This document shows positions 7,600 to 14,845 of a stretch of 21,912 bases of DNA, piece after piece. The DNA comes from JANWZL01 sp037445185 (GTDB lineage: Bacteria; Pseudomonadota; Gammaproteobacteria; Burkholderiales; Thiobacillaceae), in NCBI GenBank assembly GCA_037445185.1, contig JBBIKZ010000033.1, positions 1-21,912 of the forward strand, read 5' to 3'. A model generated the notes under the pieces. It had not been told where the DNA came from and did not search any database. It saw only the letters and a program-made list of their open reading frames with translations. A program made the translations under genes and the position numbers. Position 1 is the stretch's first letter. Every line of letters begins with the position of its first letter.

Positions 7600-7848
7600 A
7601 TGGTGACCATACGTCTCGCCCGGGGGGGCGCCAAGAAGCGCCCCTTCTACAACATCGTCGTGGCCGACTCGCGCTGCCGCCGGGATGGCCGTTTCATCGA
7701 GCGCATCGGCTTCTACAACCCGGTCGCCGCCGAGAACGAGGAGGCCCTGCGGGTCAACCGCGAGCGGCTGGCCTACTGGCAGGGCGTGGGCGCCCAGGTG
7801 AGCGACACCGTGGCCAGGCTGGTGCGTGGGTTGCCCGTCAGCGCCTGA
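7600..7848 (+). CDS. rpsP: 30S ribosomal protein S16
   Basis: An 82-residue S16 protein of the 30S subunit, needed for assembly of the body of the small subunit. The opening MVTIRLARGGAKKRPFYNIVVADSR and the RFIERIGFYNP block are family hallmarks, and the length is normal. It is the first gene of the conserved rpsP-rimM-trmD-rplS operon. Its ATG is preceded by a modest purine-rich patch (CAGGGA). Its 3' end overlaps the assigned rimM start, which suggests translational coupling. Confidence 0.97.
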   Translation: MVTIRLARGGAKKRPFYNIVVADSRCRRDGRFIERIGFYNPVAAENEEALRVNRERLAYWQGVGAQVSDTVARLVRGLPVSA

Positions 7849-8359
7849 GGACAGCGGCGCCACGGACAAGCTGGTGGTGATGGGGCGCATCGCCGCCCCT
7901 TACGGTGTCAAGGGCTGGGTCAAGGTACACCCTTACACCGAATATCTGGACAGCCTGCTGGACTATCCGGTCTGGCGGCTGGGCAAGCACGGCGTCTGGC
8001 GGTCCTACCGCGTGCTGGAGGGCCGCCCGCACAACCGCTTCCTCCTCGCCGCGCTGGAAGGCGTGGGCGACCGGGATGCGGCGGCAAGCTTGCAGGGCAT
8101 GGACGTCGCCGTGGCGCGGGATGAACTCCCCGAGCCGGACGCGGACGAGTATTACTGGGCCGATCTGATCGGCCTGGAAGTGGTGAATGCCGCCGGTTTG
8201 AGCCTGGGGCGGGTCGAGGGTCTGCTAGAGACGGGGTCCCATGACGTGCTGCAGGTGGTGGGCGAGCGGGAGCGTCTGATCCCCTTCACCGCGCCCATCG
8301 TGCTGGAGGTCGACCCGTCCGCCCGCCGCATCCGGGTGGACTGGGAAGCGGAGTATTGA
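7826..8359 (+). CDS. rimM: Ribosome maturation factor RimM
   Basis: A 177-residue RimM, which binds S19 and promotes maturation of the 30S head. Residues about 17-98 form the N-terminal barrel, beginning VVMGRIAAPYGVKGWVKV. Residues about 105-175 form the PRC-barrel (EYYWADLIGLEVV, then SHDVLQVV and LIPFTAPIV). The frame is open from GTG 7826, overlapping rpsP by 23 bp. In-frame GTG 7874 and 7877 and ATG 7880 also exist, but starting there would trim the first strand. The 7826 start is the most likely, without a strong ribosome-binding site, and translation is probably coupled to rpsP. TrmD follows 23 bp downstream. Confidence 0.95.
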   Translation: MGCPSAPEDSGATDKLVVMGRIAAPYGVKGWVKVHPYTEYLDSLLDYPVWRLGKHGVWRSYRVLEGRPHNRFLLAALEGVGDRDAAASLQGMDVAVARDELPEPDADEYYWADLIGLEVVNAAGLSLGRVEGLLETGSHDVLQVVGERERLIPFTAPIVLEVDPSARRIRVDWEAEY

Positions 8360-8382
8360 GGACTGAGTGAGGAGCGCCCGAG

Positions 8383-9159
8383 GTGACGCCGAGCTACCAT
8401 GTCGTCACCCTGCTGCCGGGCATGTTCGCGGCCCTGACGGACTACGGCGTCAGCGGCCGGGCGGTGAAAAACGGGCTGGTGCGGCTTAAGTGTTGGGACC
8501 CGCGCGACTTCACCACCGACAACTACCGCACGGTGGACGATCGGCCCTTCGGCGGCGGCCCCGGCATGGTGATGCTGGTGGAGCCGCTGGACCTGGCCCT
8601 CACCGCGGTGAAGGCCGAATTGCGTCGGCAGGGTCTCGTGCAGCCGCGCATGGTGCATCTCTCGCCCCAGGGGCGGGTGCTGGACCATGGGCTGGTTGAG
8701 GAGCTGGCGCGCGAGCCGGCGCTGGTGCTGCTGGCGGGTCGCTACGAGGGCATAGACGAGCGACTGTTCGAGCGCCATCGCTTGGAGGAGATCTCCATCG
8801 GCGACTATGTCCTCTCCGGCGGCGAGCTGCCGGCGATGGTGCTGCTGGACGCGTTGATCCGCCATGTCCCCGGGGCGCTGGGGCATGCGGATTCCGCGGC
8901 GGAGGACTCCTTCGCCGACGGCCTGCTGGATTGCCCGCATTACACCCGGCCCGAGGATTACCTCGGGTTGAAGATCCCAGCCGTGCTGCGTTCGGGCGAC
9001 CACGCCGCGGTGCGGCGCTGGCGCTTGAAGGCGTCGTTGCGGCGGACCCTGGCGAGGCGGCCGGAACTGCTGGCACAGCGGGTTCTCAGCCGTCTGGAGC
9101 AGGAATTGCTGGACGAGATCCGTTCAGAAGCCGATCCGGGGCGACCCGTATCGATGTGA
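8383..9159 (+). CDS. trmD: tRNA (guanine-37-N1)-methyltransferase TrmD
   Basis: A SPOUT-class methyltransferase that uses S-adenosylmethionine to make m1G37 next to the anticodon, preventing +1 frameshifting. It has 258 residues. Motifs visible are GGGPGM (57-62), the knot element GRYEGIDER from G119, SIGDYVLSGGELP (138-150) and the DSF motif (175-177) carrying the conserved aspartate. The C-terminal helical tRNA-binding domain follows. The start is a GTG at 8383 with a good TGAGGAG ribosome-binding site nine bases upstream. It is the third gene of the operon, with a 58-bp structured spacer before rplS. Confidence 0.97.
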   Translation: MTPSYHVVTLLPGMFAALTDYGVSGRAVKNGLVRLKCWDPRDFTTDNYRTVDDRPFGGGPGMVMLVEPLDLALTAVKAELRRQGLVQPRMVHLSPQGRVLDHGLVEELAREPALVLLAGRYEGIDERLFERHRLEEISIGDYVLSGGELPAMVLLDALIRHVPGALGHADSAAEDSFADGLLDCPHYTRPEDYLGLKIPAVLRSGDHAAVRRWRLKASLRRTLARRPELLAQRVLSRLEQELLDEIRSEADPGRPVSM

Positions 9160-9164
9160 GAAAC

Positions 9165-9196
9165 GGTGACATGTCTGCGCGCAGACCTCTGTCACC
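9165..9196 (+). promoter_or_regulatory. Nested palindrome in the trmD-rplS spacer
   Basis: A perfect 14-bp palindrome (GTCTGCGCGCAGAC, 9173-9186) sits inside an outer 6-bp inverted repeat (GGTGAC at 9165-9170, GTCACC at 9191-9196). Transcribed, this folds into a stacked hairpin that ends 8 bases before the GAAAGGA ribosome-binding site of rplS. No T-tract follows, so it is not a classic terminator. Confidence 0.5.
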
Positions 9197-9217
9197 CACA
9201 ACGTGAAAGGAAACGCG

Positions 9218-9592
9218 ATGAACCTGATACAGCAACTCGAACAGGAAGAGATCGCCCGTCTGGGCAAGACCGTGCCGGAGTTTGGCCCCGGCGACACGGT
9301 GGTGGTGCAGGTAAAGGTCAAGGAGGGCAACCGCGAGCGGCTACAGGCCTACGAGGGCGTGGTGATCGCCAAGCGCAACCGGGGGCTCAACTCCTCCTTC
9401 ATCGTGCGCAAGGTCTCCGCCGGCGAGGGCGTGGAGCGCACCTTCCAGACCTACTCGCCGCTGGTGGCCTCGATCGAGGTCAAGCGCCGCGGCGACGTAC
9501 GCCGGGCCAAGCTCTATTACCTGCGCAGCCGCTCCGGCAAGTCGGCCCGCATCAAGGAGAAGCTGAGCTCCGCCAAGGACCGCCAGGACTGA
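9218..9592 (+). CDS. rplS: 50S ribosomal protein L19
   Basis: A 124-residue L19, located at the 30S-50S interface. Hallmarks are the opening MNLIQQLEQEE, then FGPGDTVVVQVKVKEGNRERLQAYEGVVIAKRN (given as the visible block) and the closing KLYYLRSRSGKSARIKEKL. The ATG at 9218 is preceded by GAAAGGA at ideal spacing. An in-frame GTG at 9203 contains that ribosome-binding site and is therefore rejected. It is the last gene of the operon, followed at once by an intrinsic terminator. Confidence 0.97.
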   Translation: MNLIQQLEQEEIARLGKTVPEFGPGDTVVVQVKVKEGNRERLQAYEGVVIAKRNRGLNSSFIVRKVSAGEGVERTFQTYSPLVASIEVKRRGDVRRAKLYYLRSRSGKSARIKEKLSSAKDRQD

Positions 9593-9614
9593 CCCGCGGC
9601 CGATCCGCCTGTCC

Positions 9615-9638
9615 AAGGCCGCCTGCGGGCGGCCTTTT
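9615..9638. terminator. Intrinsic terminator after rplS
   Basis: A 7-bp perfect stem (GGCCGCC at 9617-9623, GGCGGCC at 9628-9634) with loop TGCG is followed by TTTT and preceded by AA. It lies 22 bases after the rplS stop. Because tesA converges on it from the other strand, it may serve both, though the A-tract on the tesA side is only two bases. Confidence 0.85.
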
Positions 9639-9671
9639 CCGTGCCGGCTGCCCGGTACGGGAAAACCGGCT

Positions 9672-10283
9672 TCATCTGCGCAACAGCGGTGCCAGGGCCG
9701 TCCACACCCGCTCGAGGATCAACGGCTGGGCGGCGGCATTGGGATGGATGCCGTCGGCGAGGAAATATTCCGGCCGATCGGCGAAGCCTTCCAGCAGGAA
9801 GGGGACGAAGGCCGTGCGATACCGACGCGCAAGATCGGCGTAGACCGCCATGAACTGACGGGTGTAGGCGGGCCCGAAGTTGGGCGGCATGCGCATCCCC
9901 GCCAGCAGGACCTTGACCTCGCCCTGCCGGGCGGCCCGTATCATGGTCTCCAGGTTCGCCTCGAGCTGCGCGGTGGGCAGTCCGCGCAGGCCGTCGTTGG
10001 CGCCCAGGGCCAGAATGAGGATCTCCGGCCTGTGCTGACGCAGCAAACCCCTGATGCGGCTGGCGCCGCCGGCGCTGGTCTCGCCGCTCACGCTGGCGTT
10101 GACCACGCGGTAGTTGAACTTTCGCTGGCTCAGGCGCTCCTCCAGAAGCGTGACCCAGCCGGACTTCGCGGGCAGACCATAGGCGGCCGACAGGCTGTCG
10201 CCGAGGACCAGGATCGTGCCGCCCGCGACGGCCGCCATGGGCACCATCAGCAGTGAGATCAGCCAGACGAGGAGGGTGTGCAT
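9672..10283 (-). CDS. tesA: Secreted SGNH esterase / acyl-CoA thioesterase I (TesA-like)
   Basis: A periplasmic GDSL/SGNH hydrolase of 203 residues, related to E. coli TesA (thioesterase I, protease I, lysophospholipase L1). A signal peptide covers about residues 1-20, with an A-V-A cleavage site. The four SGNH blocks are complete: GDSLS (nucleophile S30), G67 in SGETS, GANDG (N96) and DGIHPN (D177, H180). Substrate range within the family is broad, and arylesterase annotation is equally common. The gene is divergent from ybbA as in many proteobacteria, but here the two start codons share bases. The tesA ribosome-binding site is weak. Confidence 0.93.
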   Translation of the reverse strand: MHTLLVWLISLLMVPMAAVAGGTILVLGDSLSAAYGLPAKSGWVTLLEERLSQRKFNYRVVNASVSGETSAGGASRIRGLLRQHRPEILILALGANDGLRGLPTAQLEANLETMIRAARQGEVKVLLAGMRMPPNFGPAYTRQFMAVYADLARRYRTAFVPFLLEGFADRPEYFLADGIHPNAAAQPLILERVWTALAPLLRR

Positions 10284-10971
10284 GGAAGCGGGCGTGCAGG
10301 ACGATGTGATCGTTCAGACCCGTGGCCTCAGCAAGGGGGTTCCCAGCGGCAACGGCAGCCTGACCATCCTGCAGGATATCGACTTCGCCGCCCGGCCGGG
10401 AGAGGCGGTGGCCATCCTCGGTGCGTCGGGCTCCGGCAAGTCCACGCTGCTCGGCCTCATGGCAGGGCTGGACACCCCCAGTTCCGGCCGGGTCTGGCTC
10501 GACGGCACCGACATCACCGCCCTGGACGAGGACGGCCGCGCCCGGCTGCGGGCCCGCCTGCTGGGCTTCGTCTTCCAGTCCTTCCAACTCCTGCCCGCCT
10601 TCACCGCCCTGGAAAACGTCATGCTGCCCCTGGAACTGGCGGGGGTGAGCGACGCCGAAGACCGGGCCCGACAGATGCTGAGCCGGGTCGGTCTGGGGGC
10701 ACGGCTCACCCACCATCCCAAGCACCTCTCCGGCGGCGAGCAGCAGCGGGTGGCCCTCGCCCGCGCCTTCGTGATGCGGCCCCGCCTGCTGCTGGCGGAC
10801 GAGCCCACCGGCAATCTGGATGCCGCCACCGGCGCCGAGGTCATCGACCTGATGTTCGAGTTGAATGCGGCCGCCGGCACCACCCTGATCTTGGTGACGC
10901 ATGACGAGAACCTGGCCCGGCGCTGCGGCCGACACGTGCGCCTGGCCGCCGGCCGCATCGTATCCGCCTGA
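10282..10971 (+). CDS. ybbA: ABC transporter ATP-binding protein (YbbA/LolD-like)
   Basis: A 229-residue ATPase of the MacB/LolD subgroup, which powers FtsX-type permeases. Walker A is GASGSGKST (47-55). The Q-loop lies in FVFQSFQLLPAFTALENV, the signature is LSGGEQQR from L149, Walker B with the catalytic glutamate is LLLADEP (D173, E174), and the H-loop is LVTHD. ATG 10282 is chosen for its GAGGAGGG ribosome-binding site. The frame is open further upstream only through tesA antisense. It is followed after 33 bp by its permease. Family members of this pair act on envelope lipids or lipoproteins; the exact cargo is unknown. Confidence 0.93.
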   Translation: MEAGVQDDVIVQTRGLSKGVPSGNGSLTILQDIDFAARPGEAVAILGASGSGKSTLLGLMAGLDTPSSGRVWLDGTDITALDEDGRARLRARLLGFVFQSFQLLPAFTALENVMLPLELAGVSDAEDRARQMLSRVGLGARLTHHPKHLSGGEQQRVALARAFVMRPRLLLADEPTGNLDAATGAEVIDLMFELNAAAGTTLILVTHDENLARRCGRHVRLAAGRIVSA

Positions 10972-11004
10972 TGCCTGGCCACCCCTGCCCATGCGGATGA
11001 CGCG

Positions 11005-13488
11005 ATGAACCTGGTCTTGCGCTTCTTCCTGCGCGACTGGCGCGCCGGTGAGCTCAACGCGCTCACCCTGGCCCTGCTGGTGGCGGTGGCCAGCATCACC
11101 AGCGTGGGTTTCTTTGCCGATCGGGTGCGGCTCGCCCTCAGTCTCAACGCCCATGAGCTGCTGGGCGGCGACCTGCTGATCAGCGCTGACCAGCCGCTGC
11201 CCGCCGCCTTCCGTGACGAGGCCGTCGCCCGCGGGCTGCGCACGGCGGAGGCCATGGCCTTCATCAGCATGGCCAGCGGCCCGTCCGGGGCCCAACTGTC
11301 CGCGGTCAAGGCGGTCGGGGCCGGCTACCCCTTGCGTGGCCGGCTGCGCATCGCCGCCGCCGTGGACGCCGCGGATCGGGAGGTGGGGCATGGCCCACCC
11401 CGTGGCAGCGTGTGGGTGGACCCGCGCTTCGCGAGCCTCGCCGGCAGTGGCGTCGGTGACCGTCTGGGCCTGGGGGACGCGGCGCTGGCGGTGGCCGCCA
11501 TCCTCACCCATGAACCGGACCGCGGCATGTCCTTCCTCAATCTGGCGCCCCGCGTCATGATGCACCTGGCGGACGTCCCCGCCACCGGCCTCGTGCAGCC
11601 CGGCAGCCGCATCCGCTATCAGCTCTACATCGCCGGCGAGGCGGCGGCCGTCGCGGCCTATCGGGCCTGGCTCACCGAGCGGCTCGGCCGCGGGCAACAG
11701 GTGCAGGGGCTCGCGGATGCCCGGCCGGAGGTGCGCGAGGGGCTCGAGCGGGCGCAGACCTTCCTCGGGCTTACCGCCCTGCTGGCGGTGATCCTCGCCG
11801 CGGTATCGGTGCATCTGGCGACCCGGCGCTATGTCGAACGCCATTACGACGGCTATGCCGTCATGCGCTGCCTGGGTGCCGGGCAGGCGCGGCTCGCCAG
11901 CCTGTTCGGGGGCCAGTTTATGCTGCTGGGGGCGTTGGCGGGCGGACTGGGCTGTGCCCTGGGCTATGCGGCCCAGGCCGTCATCGGCCTCATGCTGGGC
12001 GACCTGCTGGGCACCGAACTGCCCGCCCCCTCCCCGCTGCCCGCCCTGCAGGGCTTCGTCACCGGCTACGTGCTGCTGCTCGGTTTCGCCCTCCCGCCCC
12101 TGCTGCAGCTCAAGGCCGTGCCGGCCCTGCGCGTGCTGCGCCGCGAGGCGGGCACGCCGCGCGCACGCCCCTTGCTGGTCTATGCCGCCGGCCTCACCGC
12201 CCTGGCCGCCCTGCTCGTCTGGCAGACGGGGGATGGCCGGCTGGCCGCCTATGCCCTGGGCGGCTTCGGCATCGCCTGCATCGTCTTCGCCCTGGCCGGT
12301 CTGGGCGTTCTGCACCTGGCGGCGCGCCTCGGCCGGCATGACGGTTTCGCCTGGCGCTACGGGCTCGCCAACCTGCGCCGCCGCAGCCGCACCAACACGG
12401 TCCAGATCGTCTCCCTGGCCCTGGGACTCACCGCCATCCTGCTGCTCGCCTTCACCCGCGGCGACCTCATCGCGGCCTGGCAGGCCAGGACGCCGCCGGA
12501 TGCACCCAACCGCTTCGTCCTCAACATCCAGCCCGAACAGCGCCAGGCGGTGCTGGCCTTCTTCCGCAACGAGGGGCTGCCGACCCCGCAACTCTACCCC
12601 ATGGTGCGCGGGCGGCTGATGGCCATCAACGACCGGCCGGTCCGGGCCGAGGACTATGCGGAAGAACGCACCCGCGCCCTGGTGGAACGCGAGTTCAACC
12701 TCTCCTACATGACCGCACCGCCGCACCACAATGCCGTCATCGCCGGCAGGTGGTTCGGCGCCGAGGACCTCGCGCGGGGCGCGCTGTCCATCGAGGCGGG
12801 CATCGCCAAGACCCTCGACGTCAAGCTGGGCGATCGCCTCACCTGGTCGGTGGCGGGGCAGACCGTGAGCGCCCCGGTCACCAACATCCGCAAGCTGGAC
12901 TGGGATTCCATGCAGGTGAACTTCTTCGTCATCGCCACGCCGGCGCTGCTCGCGGGCATGCCGGAGAGCTACATCACCAGCTTCCACCTCGACGCAGGCC
13001 GTGCCAGCGCCATGACCGGCCTGGTCCGGGCCTTTCCCAATCTCACCGTCATCGACACCTCGGCCATCCTGCAGCAGGCGCTGAACCTCATGCAGCGCAT
13101 GATCGCCGCGGTCCAGTTGGTCTTCCTGTTCGCCCTCGGCGCGGGTGTCCTCGTCCTCTACACCGCGCTGCTCTCCAGTCAGGACGAACGCGTCCGGGAG
13201 GCGGCCCTGATGCGGACCCTGGGGGCGAGCCGGGCCCAGGTGGCTGCAGCGCAGCGCACGGAATACCTGGCGATCGGCCTGCTCGCCGGCCTGCTGGCCG
13301 CCGCCGGGGCGGCCTCGATCGGCGCCGTGCTCGCCAGCTGGGTGTTCGAGTTCGCACGCTACACCCCGGACCCCTGGATCTGGGCCGCGGGTCCCGCATC
13401 AGGGCTCATCTGCGTGGCGATCAATGCCTGGCTGACCGCGCGGGCGGCACTTGATGCACCGCCGTTGCGCGTGTTGCGCGAGGATTGA
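11005..13488 (+). CDS. ybbP: FtsX-family ABC transporter permease (YbbP-like)
   Basis: An 827-residue inner-membrane permease. It has an N-terminal helix followed by a large periplasmic domain. The first FtsX core lies at about 255-380 (includes YVERHYDGYAVMRCLGA) and a second membrane and periplasmic block follows at about 390-690. A second FtsX core lies at about 705-825 (DERVREAALMRTLGASRAQ). The paired 'A-v-M-R-t-L-G-A' coupling helices that contact the ATPase are both visible. The length matches the two-core YbbP type rather than LolC/E or MacB. The gene is probably co-transcribed with ybbA. The transported substrate is unknown; context with tesA suggests envelope lipid metabolism, which is inference. 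Confidence 0.92.
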   Translation: MNLVLRFFLRDWRAGELNALTLALLVAVASITSVGFFADRVRLALSLNAHELLGGDLLISADQPLPAAFRDEAVARGLRTAEAMAFISMASGPSGAQLSAVKAVGAGYPLRGRLRIAAAVDAADREVGHGPPRGSVWVDPRFASLAGSGVGDRLGLGDAALAVAAILTHEPDRGMSFLNLAPRVMMHLADVPATGLVQPGSRIRYQLYIAGEAAAVAAYRAWLTERLGRGQQVQGLADARPEVREGLERAQTFLGLTALLAVILAAVSVHLATRRYVERHYDGYAVMRCLGAGQARLASLFGGQFMLLGALAGGLGCALGYAAQAVIGLMLGDLLGTELPAPSPLPALQGFVTGYVLLLGFALPPLLQLKAVPALRVLRREAGTPRARPLLVYAAGLTALAALLVWQTGDGRLAAYALGGFGIACIVFALAGLGVLHLAARLGRHDGFAWRYGLANLRRRSRTNTVQIVSLALGLTAILLLAFTRGDLIAAWQARTPPDAPNRFVLNIQPEQRQAVLAFFRNEGLPTPQLYPMVRGRLMAINDRPVRAEDYAEERTRALVEREFNLSYMTAPPHHNAVIAGRWFGAEDLARGALSIEAGIAKTLDVKLGDRLTWSVAGQTVSAPVTNIRKLDWDSMQVNFFVIATPALLAGMPESYITSFHLDAGRASAMTGLVRAFPNLTVIDTSAILQQALNLMQRMIAAVQLVFLFALGAGVLVLYTALLSSQDERVREAALMRTLGASRAQVAAAQRTEYLAIGLLAGLLAAAGAASIGAVLASWVFEFARYTPDPWIWAAGPASGLICVAINAWLTARAALDAPPLRVLRED

Positions 13489-13693
13489 GCAGGTTGGGCC
13501 TGCAACCGCCGAGACGGCGACGCGATCGGCCGGCCGTGGGCCGCCAGGTGTTCTATACCGCCATGACCGGCCAAGACAACCTGCCGGCACGGTGCCGGGC
13601 CCAGGGGGAGGCGTGACGCGTTCGACGGCCTTTCGCGGTACACTTCCGCAAATCTATCATTCACCTTGATCTCGGCTCGCACGGGACACAAGG
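13489..13693 (+). promoter_or_regulatory. Spacer before the flagellar block, with palindrome and candidate -10
   Basis: This 205-bp gap separates ybbP from flhB. It contains a 15-bp palindrome with one central base (CCGGCAC, G, GTGCCGG; 13584-13598). A TATCAT hexamer (13655-13660, five of six -10 matches) would put a transcript start about 27 bases before flhB. No matching -35 and no full sigma-54 or sigma-28 consensus is seen. No convincing terminator for ybbP is visible either. Confidence 0.3.
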
Positions 13694-14845
13694 ATGGCGG
13701 AAGACAGCGATCTCGAACGCACTGAACCGGCATCGGCCCGAAAGCTCGAAAAGGCCCGTGTCGAGGGGCAGGTGCCGCGATCGCGGGAGCTCGCCACCTT
13801 CGCCGTCCTGCTCGCCAGTGCCGCCAGCCTCGCCTTCCTCGGTCTGTTCATGTACGACGGCATGCAACGGGTCATGATGAACGGCATGACCTTCGGGCGC
13901 GCGGAGGCCTCCGATCCCGCCCGCATGCTCGAGCTGCTCGCCCTGTCCGGTTGGGAGGCCATGTGGGTGCTGCTGCCGGTGGCCGCAGCCGTGGTGCTGG
14001 CGGCCGTGGTCTCCAACGTGGTGATCTCGGGCTGGGTGTTCTCGGTCAAGGCCCTGTCGGCGGATCTGGCGAAGATCGACCCGATCAAGGGCTTCGCCCG
14101 CATGTTCTCCTGGCAGTCCCTGGTGGAGCTCGCCAAGGCCCTGCTCAAGGCCGGCCTCATCGCCGGCGTAGCGGGCCTCAGCATCTGGCTGCAGCGCGAC
14201 GGCCTGCTCACCCTGGCGGCCGAGCCCCTGGAGACGGCCGTGGCGCACTTCTCGCGGATCGCCCTCTACACCTTCCTCGCCGCCACCGCCGCCTTCGCCC
14301 TGGTCGTGGCCCTGGACGTGCCCTTCCAGCTCTGGAACTTCCAGCGCCAGATGCGCATGACCAAGGAAGAGGTGCGCCAGGAACAGAAGGAGATGGAGGG
14401 CGACCCGCAGATCAAGGCCCGCATCCGAGCCGTGATGCGGGAACAGGCGCGCCGGCGCATGATGGCGGCGGTACCCAGGGCGGACGTGGTGGTGACCAAC
14501 CCGCTGCACTATGCCGTGGCCCTGGAATACAAGGAGCGGCGCATGCGCGCCCCCGTGGTGGTGGCCAAGGGCACGCAGCTGGTGGCCGAGCGCATCAAGG
14601 AGATCGCCCGCGAGCACCGCGTGCCCATCGTCGAGGCACCGCCGCTGGCGCGTGCGCTCTATCGCCACGCCGAGGTGGGCGACACCATCCCCGCGGGGCT
14701 GTTCACCGCCGTGGCCCAGGTCCTGGCCTATGTCTACCGTCTCGGGCAGCCCGGCCTCCGCCCCGAGCCGCCGGAAGACTGGCAGGTGCCGGCGGAACTG
14801 GATCCCGCCCGTAGCGGCACAGCCGTCAGCGGAGGTCCTGCCTGA
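13694..14845 (+). CDS. flhB: Flagellar export switch protein FlhB
   Basis: A component of the flagellar type III export gate, 383 residues, which switches export from rod/hook to filament substrates. The N-terminal motif is ERTEPASARKLEKARVEGQVPRS-like, followed by four hydrophobic segments (about 30-50, 88-112, 145-165, 190-215) and a cytoplasmic domain. The autocleavage site lies at N269-P270, the classical position, but reads NPLH rather than NPTH (T271 replaced by L). The flanking V-V-V-T and Y-A-V-A-L are normal. A Pro-rich tail of about 25 residues closes the protein. The start ATG has AAGG just upstream. Its stop codon shares one base with the flhA start (TGATG). Confidence 0.96.
   Translation: MAEDSDLERTEPASARKLEKARVEGQVPRSRELATFAVLLASAASLAFLGLFMYDGMQRVMMNGMTFGRAEASDPARMLELLALSGWEAMWVLLPVAAAVVLAAVVSNVVISGWVFSVKALSADLAKIDPIKGFARMFSWQSLVELAKALLKAGLIAGVAGLSIWLQRDGLLTLAAEPLETAVAHFSRIALYTFLAATAAFALVVALDVPFQLWNFQRQMRMTKEEVRQEQKEMEGDPQIKARIRAVMREQARRRMMAAVPRADVVVTNPLHYAVALEYKERRMRAPVVVAKGTQLVAERIKEIAREHRVPIVEAPPLARALYRHAEVGDTIPAGLFTAVAQVLAYVYRLGQPGLRPEPPEDWQVPAELDPARSGTAVSGGPA

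Noticed and set aside
9517..12987. A 1156-codon open frame on the minus strand
   Set aside because: It runs antisense through ybbP, ybbA and tesA, is very rich in Gly, Gln and Arg, and has no domain. It is a typical shadow frame in GC-rich DNA.
13583..13600. Sigma-54-like site (GGCACG with a downstream GGGC) before flhB
   Set aside because: The -24 half fits, but the -12 TTGC half is missing, and the match is explained by the palindrome.
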